The notes beneath the pieces are model-generated. The model ran no database searches, had not been told where the DNA came from, and worked only from the letters and a program-made list of their open reading frames with translations. From CAYLRF01 sp964385995 (lineage in GTDB: Bacteria > Bacillota > Clostridia > Lachnospirales > Lachnospiraceae), in assembly GCA_964385995.1 (NCBI GenBank), contig CAYLRF010000020.1:1-26452 (forward strand): DNA of 26,452 nucleotides. Direction: 5' to 3'. Positions 7,500 to 15,183 of the stretch are shown in pieces (within the stretch, counting starts at the first letter, position 1; every line of letters starts with the position of its first letter). Both the position numbers and the translations under genes were made by a program.

Positions 7500-8903
7500 T
7501 CACTGACGCGCGGACATAAGTTTACCCGCCAGATAATCCACGAACTGACGCGCCGTCCTTCCCGTCATGCCTCCGTGGCTTATCTCCCATTTATTCGCGA
7601 GCGAAAGGATCTCATCCTCGGGGATGGAAATATCCTCTCTTTTCGCAAGCTCGGTCACTATACGCTGAAATTCTTTTTTCCCGGGACGACCGAAGTAAAT
7701 CTGCACGCCGAACCTCGCCGCGAGCGAGAGCTTCTCCTGAACTGTGTCGTTCGCGTGCACATCCTCATCATATTCTTCCTTGTCGCGAAAAGTCTCGCGG
7801 ATCAGATGACGTCTGTTTGACGTGGCGTAGATAAGGACATTATCGGGCTTTTTCTCAAGTCCGCCCTCTATCACAGCCTTCAGGTATTTGTATTCCGTCT
7901 CAAATTCCTCAAACGACAGATCGTCCATGAAAATAATGAACCTGTAATTTCTGTTTTTTATCTCGGAAATGACGTCGCCCAAATACTTAAACTCATGCTT
8001 ATATATCCCGATCATGCGCAGGCCCTTTTCGTAATATCGGTTTAAGATCGCCTTCACGCAGGTGGATTTGCCGGTGCCCGCGTCGCCGTATAAGAGGCAG
8101 TTATTCGCGGGACGCCCGTTTATAAAGCACTCTGTATTTTCGATGAGTTTTTGTTTGGCGGATTCATATCCGACGATGTCATCCAGGGTGACGAAAGCCG
8201 CGCAGGTTACGGGGGAGATGACAGGGATCCCGGCGCTTAACGATGATTCGCGGGGAAGGTCGCTTCGCGCGCCGCTTAATCGAAACGCTTTATGAAGGCC
8301 GTATTTGCCCGCTCCGAACCTGCCGTAGAATTTTGTCACTTCGTCTTTAAAAGAGACGGCGTCGGGACACGTCGAAAGACGCCGCGACAGATCCGATATC
8401 GCGCTTACAATATCCGGATCAAATAAAGCGGCGTGTTCATTTGGCGCCTCGTAATCGGTTATAAGATGAGTAAATTTTACTTCGAGGTATTTTTCGGTAA
8501 CCGCGAAATCGACGGAAAAAAGCTCGTGAAAAATCTGAAAATCATGCGCGGCGACGTCGTTTATGCCGCCCGATGCCCGGCCCGTCATCTCGCAGGATGC
8601 GCTGTAGGGATTTTCGTGATTTACGATAAGGTATGTAAGATACGCGTGCCAGAGATTTCCCGAAAAGCCGCAGGATGAAGCAAGTTTAAAAAGGCGTCCG
8701 AGACAGGAATAAAGCCTTACTTTCACGGCGTCACGCCTCGCCGCAAGCTTTCGCAAACCTCCGCCGTCGGAGTGATGATTCTCGCCGCCATCTTCCCGCC
8801 TGTCCGAAAGTTTCTCACACTCCCTTTCGACGGCGGTCATATCCGTCAAAATGTCGCCGTGCTCCATATTCGCATACAGGATAAGTTCGCCCGTTCTCAT
8901 CAT
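7500..8903 (-). CDS. DUF815-family AAA+ ATPase
   Basis: This 467-residue protein has a C-terminal AAA+ module of the DUF815 type and a poorly conserved N-terminal half. Walker A is GDAGTGKS (273-280), Walker B is FIIFMDDLSFE (322-332), and TSNRRHLIRETFRDKEEY (361-378) contains the sensor-1 region and conserved arginines of the family. The substrate is unknown. The N-terminal part (1-230) is mainly helical with a low-complexity acidic/histidine stretch near 38-48. Two adjacent ATG codons (8903, 8900) follow AAGGAC; either could be used. It lies 39 nt after pheA and ends 16 nt from the convergent rqcH stop, so it is probably the last gene of the folate operon. Function cannot be given from sequence. 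Confidence 0.85.
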   Translation of the reverse strand: MMRTGELILYANMEHGDILTDMTAVERECEKLSDRREDGGENHHSDGGGLRKLAARRDAVKVRLYSCLGRLFKLASSCGFSGNLWHAYLTYLIVNHENPYSASCEMTGRASGGINDVAAHDFQIFHELFSVDFAVTEKYLEVKFTHLITDYEAPNEHAALFDPDIVSAISDLSRRLSTCPDAVSFKDEVTKFYGRFGAGKYGLHKAFRLSGARSDLPRESSLSAGIPVISPVTCAAFVTLDDIVGYESAKQKLIENTECFINGRPANNCLLYGDAGTGKSTCVKAILNRYYEKGLRMIGIYKHEFKYLGDVISEIKNRNYRFIIFMDDLSFEEFETEYKYLKAVIEGGLEKKPDNVLIYATSNRRHLIRETFRDKEEYDEDVHANDTVQEKLSLAARFGVQIYFGRPGKKEFQRIVTELAKREDISIPEDEILSLANKWEISHGGMTGRTARQFVDYLAGKLMSARQ

Positions 8904-8942
8904 GTCCTTATATTCACCTTTATCCCTTACCGTTACGATCTG

Positions 8943-10073
8943 TCAATAGTTCCCGAGAATTTTAAGGCTCATCGCTTCCTCGCGAAGCCCGCGTATCGCG
9001 TTTTTTACGGCTCCGTCGGCGAGATTTCCCTCGAAATCCACGAAGAAGCAATATTCCCAATCGCGTCCGTCAATGGGTCTGGAAAAAATCTTAAGCATAT
9101 TCAGATCATTGTAAATAAAATGCGAAAGAAGATGATACAAAGCTCCGCTCTCGTGCGCCGCCTCAAAACATATGCTGATCTTTTTCGCGTCTTTTAAAAA
9201 TATCTTCTGATTGGTGACGACGATGAATCTCGTGGTGTTTTTCAGGCTTTGGCTGATATTTCCCCGCAATACTTTAAGCCCGTAGCGGGAAGCGGCGTAC
9301 GCGCTGCATATGGCCGCTTTTCGCTTATCGTTATCCTTAAACACTTTTTCGGCGGCGCTCGCGGTATTTATCATGCCGACCTGCCGCCAGTTTTTATGTT
9401 CGTCAAGAAATTTCGAACATTGCATCAATGCCTGCGGGTGGGAATATACCTCTCGGACAGAGTCCATGTCGCCGTCAGGCGGCGCGGCCAGCACGTGATC
9501 GATCTTAAGAAGCACCTCTCCCACTATATAATTTTCAAATTCCGTGAGCAGGTCATAGACATCATCGACCACGCCCGCCGTCGAGTTTTCTATCGGAAGA
9601 ACCGCGAAATCGGCCGTGCCGTCTTCTATGGACTCCATGGCCTCGCGAAAAGTGGCGACGTGAAAACCCGAGACATTTTCCCCGAAGAACTTCTTCATTG
9701 CGGCCTCGCTGTACGCGCCTTCCATGCCCTGATAGACGACCCTCGCCCCCGACGTGTCAAGACTTGTAACGCTCATAAAGGGAAGTCTTGTGCCGCCGCT
9801 TTTTTCCGTGATCAGCTGATATTGCAATTTGCGGCTCACGGATATGAGAAGCTCGAACAGCTCTTTAAGTCCCTTTGCGTAGAAGTCGTTTTTCGCGTGT
9901 TTCGCGACTGCGTCCAATTTTTCCTGTTCCCGCTCTTTGTCAAAGACTTTCCTGCCGGACGCGAGTTTATACTCTCCCACCTCGGCGCAGATATCCATTC
10001 GCTTTTGAAAAAGTTCGATAATCTGCCCGTCTGTCATATCGAGCCGGCGTCTGAGTTCCTCTAAGGATTCCAT
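8943..10073 (-). CDS. pheA: bifunctional chorismate mutase / prephenate dehydratase (P-protein)
   Basis: This 376-residue enzyme converts chorismate to prephenate and then to phenylpyruvate for phenylalanine synthesis. The chorismate mutase domain (1-90) retains R10, R25, K36, D45, R48, E49 and Q84, matching the E. coli active site shifted by about three residues. The prephenate dehydratase domain (about 110-285) has GMEGAYSEAA, LPIENSTAG and NTTRF, whose TRF is catalytic. The ACT domain (about 297-376) has ESGALYHLL and an SRP motif followed by WEYCFFVDFEG, implying feedback inhibition by phenylalanine. The ATG at 10073 begins one base after the dfrA stop; AGGAGG lies 13 nt upstream inside dfrA, a rather long spacing. 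It is unusual that it sits behind dfrA and not with other aromatic genes. Confidence 0.95.
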   Translation of the reverse strand: MESLEELRRRLDMTDGQIIELFQKRMDICAEVGEYKLASGRKVFDKEREQEKLDAVAKHAKNDFYAKGLKELFELLISVSRKLQYQLITEKSGGTRLPFMSVTSLDTSGARVVYQGMEGAYSEAAMKKFFGENVSGFHVATFREAMESIEDGTADFAVLPIENSTAGVVDDVYDLLTEFENYIVGEVLLKIDHVLAAPPDGDMDSVREVYSHPQALMQCSKFLDEHKNWRQVGMINTASAAEKVFKDNDKRKAAICSAYAASRYGLKVLRGNISQSLKNTTRFIVVTNQKIFLKDAKKISICFEAAHESGALYHLLSHFIYNDLNMLKIFSRPIDGRDWEYCFFVDFEGNLADGAVKNAIRGLREEAMSLKILGNY

Positions 10074-10074
10074 C

Positions 10075-10572
10075 TTAAGCGCCGCGCCTCCTCTCATAAA
10101 CCGTGAATTTATAAGTCGCGTCAAAATATGTCTGTTCGGATCCTTCGCGTGCGAGTGCCCATTCGGTATTTGTATCGAGATTCGGGAAATACGCGTCGGC
10201 CTCGTAAGTTCTTTCGATCTTTGTGACATAGGCCGTATCGCAGTAAGAAAGAAGCTCTTTATATACGGTTTCGCCGCCGATCACGAATATGTCGCCGTCA
10301 CTGTATTTTTTAAGCTCCCCGAAAAGTTCGTCAAGCGACGTGACCGTGACGGCGCCGTCAGCGTGAAAGGAGGCGTTTCGCGTGAGAACTATATTCGTTC
10401 TGTTTTTTAAGGGCCTTTTGCCCGGGAAGCTCTCCAGGGTCTTTCTGCCCATGACTACTGTCTTACCCTCCGTCATCTGTCTGAAATATTTCATGTCGGA
10501 AGGTATGGAAATCAAAAGTTTTCCCTTATTTCCGATTGCCCAGTTACTGTCAACCGCGGCTATGAGATTCAT
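10075..10572 (-). CDS. dfrA: dihydrofolate reductase
   Basis: This 165-residue enzyme reduces dihydrofolate to tetrahydrofolate with NADPH. It shows the N-terminal MNLIAAVDSNWAIGNKGKLL, the conserved acidic residue D26 (IPSDMKYFR), the cofactor-binding MGRKTLESFP (41-50) and IGGETVY near 97-103. Length is normal. The ATG at 10572 follows AGAGGAAAGC. It lies 74 nt after thyA and abuts pheA. Its task in the operon is to regenerate the THF that ThyA oxidises. Nothing in the sequence suggests a mobile or resistance-type dfr gene; its composition matches the neighbours. Confidence 0.95.
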   Translation of the reverse strand: MNLIAAVDSNWAIGNKGKLLISIPSDMKYFRQMTEGKTVVMGRKTLESFPGKRPLKNRTNIVLTRNASFHADGAVTVTSLDELFGELKKYSDGDIFVIGGETVYKELLSYCDTAYVTKIERTYEADAYFPNLDTNTEWALAREGSEQTYFDATYKFTVYERRRGA

Positions 10573-10646
10573 GCTTTCCTCTTTTCCGACGGGCTTTGGC
10601 GCGTCATAAGGCAGTTTCGGAGGTTTACCCGCAAATTTTCACCGGC

Positions 10647-11495
10647 CTAAACCGCGACCGGTATGTTCTTTATCTGCGGGCCTGTCTCGTAACCTGTAAG
10701 CGTGACGTCGTCGGGCGTAAACTCATAGAAATCCTTTACATCGGGATTTAAGCGAAACACGGGCGCCGGATGAGTCGGCCGTGAGATAAGTTCCTTAACG
10801 AGCGGAATATGCCTGTCGTAAATATGAGCGTCCGCTATCACGTGGACAAGCTCCCCCGCGCGCATATCCGATACTTGTGCCAGCATGTGCATGAGGACAG
10901 CGTATTGACACACATTCCAGTTGTTCGCCGTAAGAACGTCCTGAGAGCGCTGATTTAAGACGGCGTTTAAAATAAGCCCGCCTGTATCCTTATCCTTTGT
11001 CACGTTAAATGTCATGCTGTAGGCGCAAGGGTAAAGCCGCATGTCATGCAAATCTTCGTGGACGTACATATTCGTCATGATCCTGCGGCTGTACGGGTTC
11101 GTCTTAAGATCGTATAAGACTCTGTCGACCTGATCCATCGGCCCCTCGGGATAAGCATGCTTTACTCCCATCTGATAACCGTAGGCCTTTCCGATGGAGC
11201 CGTCCTCATCCGCCCAGCTGTCCCAGATATGAGAATGAAGATCGCGGATATTATTTGACTTTTTCTGCCAGATCCAAAGGATCTCGTCCACGCAGCTTTT
11301 TATGGCGGTTCTTCTTAAGGTCAGCGCCGGAAATTCTTTCGAGAGGTCGTAGCGGTTTACCACCCCGAATTTCTTCACGGTATAAGCGGGCGTTCCGTCC
11401 TCCCATCGGGGGCGCACCTTCTCTCCCACTGTATCCGTGCCGTTATCTATGATGTCACGGCACATACCGATAAATATGTCGTCGGCACGGCTCAT
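10647..11495 (-). CDS. thyA: thymidylate synthase (Bacillus ThyA-like clade)
   Basis: This 282-residue enzyme methylates dUMP to dTMP with methylene-THF, releasing DHF. The catalytic cysteine is C157 in LYPCAYSMTF, followed by NQRSQD, NNWNVCQYAVL and DAHIYDRH, which bind dUMP and the cofactor. The common PCHxxxQF is replaced by PCAYSMTF, and the protein ends in VAV. Both features recall the B. subtilis ThyA / phage phi3T type (PCVYE, ending FEVAV) more than the E. coli type. The ATG at 11495 overlaps the folT stop as ATGA, with GGAGG 9 nt upstream. An in-frame open stretch upstream of this start overlaps folT and is rejected. Co-transcription with folT and dfrA fits a dTMP/folate cycle. Confidence 0.94.
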   Translation of the reverse strand: MSRADDIFIGMCRDIIDNGTDTVGEKVRPRWEDGTPAYTVKKFGVVNRYDLSKEFPALTLRRTAIKSCVDEILWIWQKKSNNIRDLHSHIWDSWADEDGSIGKAYGYQMGVKHAYPEGPMDQVDRVLYDLKTNPYSRRIMTNMYVHEDLHDMRLYPCAYSMTFNVTKDKDTGGLILNAVLNQRSQDVLTANNWNVCQYAVLMHMLAQVSDMRAGELVHVIADAHIYDRHIPLVKELISRPTHPAPVFRLNPDVKDFYEFTPDDVTLTGYETGPQIKNIPVAV

Positions 11496-12043
11496 AAGAT
11501 CAGATCCTCCGTCCCCGGAATATGCGCCGCCGGAAGCGCTTTTTTCACGGCCTTCGCGAAAAAGTAAAAGATAACGGACTGAACAGGCACCTGTATCGCT
11601 TCCTGCGCGATCTTGGTAGGAAGAACCGCGAGAAAAGCCTGTCCGTACAAAAGCTTCATCCACAGGCAGTGCATACCGATATTCACCACTACCGCCACCA
11701 CAGCCTTTGACACGAAGACACGCTCGAAGGTCAGGGGCTTTTTGTGAAGTATAAAGCCGTATATCACGGGGCCTACTATGGCGTTTAACGTCCAAAGCGG
11801 AGAAAACGCGCCCGTAGGCTTTATGATGAATTTTAAAATATCTCCGATACCGCCCATTATGCCGCCGACAACCGGTCCGAACATCATGGCGCCGAGCTGA
11901 TTTGCGACAAAGGAAATGCCGATCTTGACGTTGTCGGACACCTGAATGGAGAAATACCCGAGTACTATGCCCAGCGCGATTAAAAGAGCAGTGATGATAA
12001 GCGTACTGAGCCTTTTTTTAAATGCCGCCTTACTGTTTTCCAT
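11492..12043 (-). CDS. folT: folate ECF transporter S component, FolT family
   Basis: This 183-residue, very hydrophobic protein has about six membrane segments and the layout of an energy-coupling-factor S component. It would bind extracellular folate and associate with a shared EcfA/A'/T module, which is not encoded in this window. The FolT assignment rests on the family look (KAAFKKRLST start, GGIMGGIGDILKFIIKPTGAF loop, long C-terminal helix) and strongly on the THF riboswitch immediately upstream, together with thyA and dfrA downstream. The ATG at 12043 has AAAGGAGG 10 nt upstream, and that ribosome-binding site can be masked by a leader helix. Other S-component substrates are possible on protein sequence alone, but the riboswitch makes folate by far the best choice. 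Confidence 0.9.
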   Translation of the reverse strand: MENSKAAFKKRLSTLIITALLIALGIVLGYFSIQVSDNVKIGISFVANQLGAMMFGPVVGGIMGGIGDILKFIIKPTGAFSPLWTLNAIVGPVIYGFILHKKPLTFERVFVSKAVVAVVVNIGMHCLWMKLLYGQAFLAVLPTKIAQEAIQVPVQSVIFYFFAKAVKKALPAAHIPGTEDLIL

Positions 12044-12045
12044 AA

Positions 12046-12102
12046 TAAAAATACCTCCTTTGCGGCAGTTTTCCAAACAGCCACACACAGCAGGTATTTT
12101 TA
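12046..12102 (-). promoter_or_regulatory. ribosome-binding-site sequestering helix in the folT leader
   Basis: An exact 11-bp inverted repeat (12046-12056 and 12092-12102) places AGGUAUUUUUA, which begins inside the Shine-Dalgarno sequence, opposite UAAAAAUACCU. The intervening 35 nt contain an inner hairpin (12064-12082) with one U-U mismatch. No U-run follows, so control is probably at translation initiation, as the expression platform of the riboswitch upstream. Confidence 0.75.
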
Positions 12103-12118
12103 AGATGAGGCGTCATCT
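12103..12118 (-). other. small hairpin between riboswitch aptamer and sequestering helix
   Basis: AGAUGA and UCAUCU form a 6-bp stem around a 4-nt loop directly 5' of the sequestering helix. It may act as a spacer or coaxial-stacking element, or compete in the switch. Its role is inferred only. Confidence 0.45.
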
Positions 12119-12131
12119 CTCTGTCATGAGC

Positions 12132-12238
12132 GGCAGCGGGATGCGAGGCCGGCACCGCAAACGACGGATGCTTCGTTTTTCGTCCGGTCGCCAACTCCCC
12201 GTCCGACCGGCACTTCACGCGCAGACCTCTACTCTGCC
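12132..12238 (-). ncRNA. tetrahydrofolate (THF) riboswitch aptamer
   Basis: The minus-strand leader matches the THF riboswitch pattern as I remember it. P1 is closed by GGCAG (12238-12234) and CUGCC (12136-12132). The 5' side has AGAGUAGAGG, GCGCGU and AAGUG; the 3' side has GCGGUG and CUCGCAUCC. GAGGUC pairs with GGCCUC. CCGGUCG and CGACCGG make a 7-bp stem around a loop with GGGGAGUU, and AAACGA pairs with UCGUUU. It lies directly upstream of folT, the classic target of this class, about 10 nt after the predicted transcription start. Binding of THF is expected to lower expression of folT-thyA-dfrA. Confidence 0.93.
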
Positions 12239-12254
12239 TTTGAAATTTTACCAG

Positions 12255-12283
12255 ATTCTAACACAGGTCTCCGCAAACGTCAA
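12255..12283 (-). promoter_or_regulatory. sigma-A promoter of the folT-thyA-dfrA operon
   Basis: -35 TTGACG (12283-12278) and -10 TAGAAT (12260-12255) with a 17-nt spacer. The -35 box overlaps the stop codon of nadE. Transcription would begin near 12248, shortly before the riboswitch, which gives independent evidence for the promoter. Confidence 0.8.
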
Positions 12284-14229
12284 GGGTCCCGGATTTCCCC
12301 TATCTCTTCCAGCCACAGCGAGGCGGCAGCGTCGCTCGGCATACGAAGATCCCCCCTCGGCGAGAGCGCCACGGTACCCACCTTCGGACCGTCGGGAAGA
12401 CACGAGCGCTTAAACTGCTGCGAAAAGAAACGCCTGTAAAATATTTTGAGCCATTTAAGAATCGTATCATCGTCATAGACGCCCGCGAACGCCTTCTTCG
12501 CGATCCTGTATATTTTTTTCGGCGGATATCCGAAGCGAAGCGCGTAGTACAAAAAGAAATCGTGCAATTCGTAAGGTCCCACGAGATCCTCGGTCTTTTG
12601 CGAGATCTTACCGTCATCCGGAGGCAAAAGCTCGGGACTTACCGGAGTATCCAGCACATCGTCGAGTACTTTTTTAAGATCGTCGTCGCCGCAGGTCGCG
12701 GCGAAGTGGGAAACCAGATGCCGAACCAGCGTCTTTGGCACCGACGCGTTCACGCCGTACATGGACATGTGATCGCCGTTATAAGTCGCCCACCCGAGGG
12801 CAAGCTCCGACATATCGCCCGTACCTATGACGACTCCTCCCGTCTCGTTCGCAATATCCATAAGTACCTGAGTGCGCTCTCTTGCCTGCGCGTTCTCGTA
12901 CGTCACGTCATGAACGGATATATCGTGTCCTATGTCTTGTAAGTGCGCAGTTACCGATTCGCCGATATCTACCTCGCGAAGAGTGACTTTAAGGCTTTTA
13001 GCGAGCATTCGCGCGTTATTGCGTGTCCTGTCGGTGGTCCCGAAGCACGGCATGGTGACGGCCTCTATACCGCTTCGATCAAGGCCCGCTATGTCAAACG
13101 CCCTGACCGTGACAAGAAGCGCGAGCGTCGAGTCAAGACCTCCCGATATGCCGACGACGGCCCTTTTTATGCCGGTGTGAGAAAGACGCCCTTTCAGGCC
13201 CATGACCTGAGTGGTGAAGATCTCCCTGCATACGTCACCGCGTCTTTCGCCGTCATCCGGCACGAACGGCGTACGGCGAAAAGTTCTTGTAAGAGACGTC
13301 TTCTCCGTCCCCAGCGTAAAGGGCATGCGCAAAGGTTCCGAAGAAAGCGCCGCGGCGCGAAAAGCGGTGTTTTTTCTCCTCTCCGACGCGAGTCTGTCCA
13401 CGTCGATCTCGGTAGTTACGATGCCGGAGCGGTATTTTTCGGACTCGCAGAGCACGCGCCCGTTCTCCGCTATAATGTTTTGGCCCGCGAAAACCATGTC
13501 GGTGGTAGACTCTCCCTCACCGGCGTTCGCGTATATGTAACCGCATATAAGCCGCGCCGACTGGCCCTTCACGAGATCCCTTCTGTAACTGTCTTTTCCG
13601 AGAGTCTCATCGCTCGCGGATAAATTCGCGATAACAGTGGCACCCGCAAGCGCCGCTCCTATACCGGGAGGCGCGGGAGCCCAAAGATCCTCGCATATCT
13701 CAGCCGAGACGATGAGATTTCGGACCGAATCGCACTCAAAGAGAAGGCCCGGCCCGAAAGGAATCAGACTTTCAGCCCGGGAAGAATCGTAATTATCATC
13801 ATCAAAAGAAATCAACCTCGCCCTGTCAGGTCCCGGCGTAAACTGTCTCATCTCGTAAAACTCGCCGTAATTGGGTAAATGAGTCTTACTTACAAGCCCG
13901 AGTATCCTGCCCCGGTTTAAGGCGGCGGCGACGTTATAAAGTTTCCCGTTTACCGCGAGAGGAAGCCCCAGAAATACGAGGGCGTCGGCGTCACGCGTCT
14001 CACGGGCGATATTTTTAAGCGCCGCGCGGGATTTGTTTAAAAGAGCGTCCTGAAAGAAAAGATCGCCGCATGTGTAACCCGTTATACAAAGCTCGGGAAA
14101 GACGATTATCTTCGCGCCGAGATCTGTCGCGGAGCGGATCTTATTACATATCACGCGAGCGTTATGATCGACATCGGCCACCCTTATCTCGGGTGTAACC
14201 GCCGCGACTTTGATAAATCCGTCTTTCAC
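12280..14229 (-). CDS. nadE: glutamine-dependent NAD+ synthetase
   Basis: This 649-residue two-domain enzyme amidates nicotinate adenine dinucleotide to NAD+. The N-terminal glutaminase (nitrilase-fold) domain has the catalytic triad E46 (FPELCITGY), K115 (SKTHLPNYGEFYE) and C179 (SAEICEDLW). The C-terminal synthetase has the ATP-pyrophosphatase P-loop SGGLDS (362-367), followed by ENAQARERTQVLMDIAN and GTGDMSELALGW. Length is typical of the long form. The start is GTG at 14229, with GAGAGGGA just upstream, and overlaps the hslO stop by four bases (GTGA). It is the last gene of ilvE-hslO-nadE, and its stop lies within the next operon's promoter. PncC (cinA) elsewhere in the window feeds the same pathway. 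Confidence 0.95.
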   Translation of the reverse strand: MKDGFIKVAAVTPEIRVADVDHNARVICNKIRSATDLGAKIIVFPELCITGYTCGDLFFQDALLNKSRAALKNIARETRDADALVFLGLPLAVNGKLYNVAAALNRGRILGLVSKTHLPNYGEFYEMRQFTPGPDRARLISFDDDNYDSSRAESLIPFGPGLLFECDSVRNLIVSAEICEDLWAPAPPGIGAALAGATVIANLSASDETLGKDSYRRDLVKGQSARLICGYIYANAGEGESTTDMVFAGQNIIAENGRVLCESEKYRSGIVTTEIDVDRLASERRKNTAFRAAALSSEPLRMPFTLGTEKTSLTRTFRRTPFVPDDGERRGDVCREIFTTQVMGLKGRLSHTGIKRAVVGISGGLDSTLALLVTVRAFDIAGLDRSGIEAVTMPCFGTTDRTRNNARMLAKSLKVTLREVDIGESVTAHLQDIGHDISVHDVTYENAQARERTQVLMDIANETGGVVIGTGDMSELALGWATYNGDHMSMYGVNASVPKTLVRHLVSHFAATCGDDDLKKVLDDVLDTPVSPELLPPDDGKISQKTEDLVGPYELHDFFLYYALRFGYPPKKIYRIAKKAFAGVYDDDTILKWLKIFYRRFFSQQFKRSCLPDGPKVGTVALSPRGDLRMPSDAAASLWLEEIGEIRDP

Positions 14230-15167
14230 GATTCCCTCTCTTCCGACGCGCGGGACTGCCTTCGGCCTTCACTTTTGCCCCATGTCAAGGCGGCGCGGCC
14301 CTCACTTATATCTTTCAGCTCCTCTACGGAAAATTCGTAATTTTTATTGCAAAAATGACAGTGAACGTTTATGGGTTTCCCGTCGTCGATCATATCTTGA
14401 AGTTCTTCTTTTCCTATGGCGGAAAGCGCCTTTGTCACTCTTTCCTTCGAGCAGTTGCAGTAAAATCTAACGGGCCGGGTATCCGTTATCGTAGGCTCCA
14501 TACCGGATAGAACTTCCCTTAAAAGCCCTTCGGCGCCGATTCCCCGATCGAGTAAATCGGTTACCGACGTGACTCGGGAGATATTTTCCTCCAGCTTTTC
14601 TATGATCTCTTCTCCCGCGCCCGGCATAAGCTGTACTATAAAGCCTCCCGCCTGCTTTACGGTATTATCCTTTTCCATGAGGACGCCTAAGCCTACCGAC
14701 GAAGGGATTTGTTCGGATTTAGCGAAATAATACGTAAGATCCTCGGCTATCTCGCCGGAGACGAGTTCGATTTGTCCGATGTACGGTTCCTTAAGCCCGA
14801 GATCCTTTATGACGCTTAATGTCCCCTTACCTACCGCGCCGCCGACATCCAACTTCCCCTTGGGGCTTGCGGGCAAAATGACGCACGGCGTCACGGGATA
14901 TCCCTTTACGTTGCCGCGCGCGTCAGCCGTCACTGTCATGCCTTTTATCGGTCCGTCGCAGGCAAGCTGCAATGTGAGGATATCCAAGTCGCCTTTTGAC
15001 ATCCCGCCCATCATCGCTCCGGCAGAAAGAAGTCTTCCCAGCGCGGCCGTCACGACGGGACTCGTGCAATGCGCCCTTCTCGCGTCTTCCACGGTCTGTC
15101 TCGTGGAAACCGAAAACGCTCTCACCATACCGTCCGCGCCCGTGGCCCGAACCATGACATCTCTCAT
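14226..15167 (-). CDS. hslO: redox-regulated chaperone Hsp33
   Basis: This 313-residue cytoplasmic holdase is activated when oxidation releases its zinc. The C-terminal zinc site is complete: C237-x-C239 (YCNCSKERV) and C270-x-x-C273 (HCHFCNKNYEF). The N-terminal substrate-binding domain begins MRDVMVRATGADG. A charged tail of about 20 residues (about 293-313) extends beyond the zinc domain. The ATG at 15167 has GGGAGA about 8 nt upstream. It lies 16 nt after ilvE and overlaps nadE by 4 nt, so the three genes form one unit. Confidence 0.95.
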   Translation of the reverse strand: MRDVMVRATGADGMVRAFSVSTRQTVEDARRAHCTSPVVTAALGRLLSAGAMMGGMSKGDLDILTLQLACDGPIKGMTVTADARGNVKGYPVTPCVILPASPKGKLDVGGAVGKGTLSVIKDLGLKEPYIGQIELVSGEIAEDLTYYFAKSEQIPSSVGLGVLMEKDNTVKQAGGFIVQLMPGAGEEIIEKLEENISRVTSVTDLLDRGIGAEGLLREVLSGMEPTITDTRPVRFYCNCSKERVTKALSAIGKEELQDMIDDGKPINVHCHFCNKNYEFSVEELKDISEGRAALTWGKSEGRRQSRASEERES

Positions 15168-15183
15168 GTAAGTATTCTCCCGG

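Noticed and set aside
9249..10064. Open frame of 271 codons on the plus strand
   Set aside because: It is antisense to pheA, which has all catalytic residues; no independent signal supports the opposite strand.
10584..10646. Possible regulatory element between thyA and dfrA
   Set aside because: The spacer has no promoter pair and no strong hairpin; it looks like a simple intra-operon gap.
12943..13623. Open frame of 226 codons on the plus strand
   Set aside because: It is antisense to nadE, Arg/His-rich without domain features, and typical of a shadow frame.
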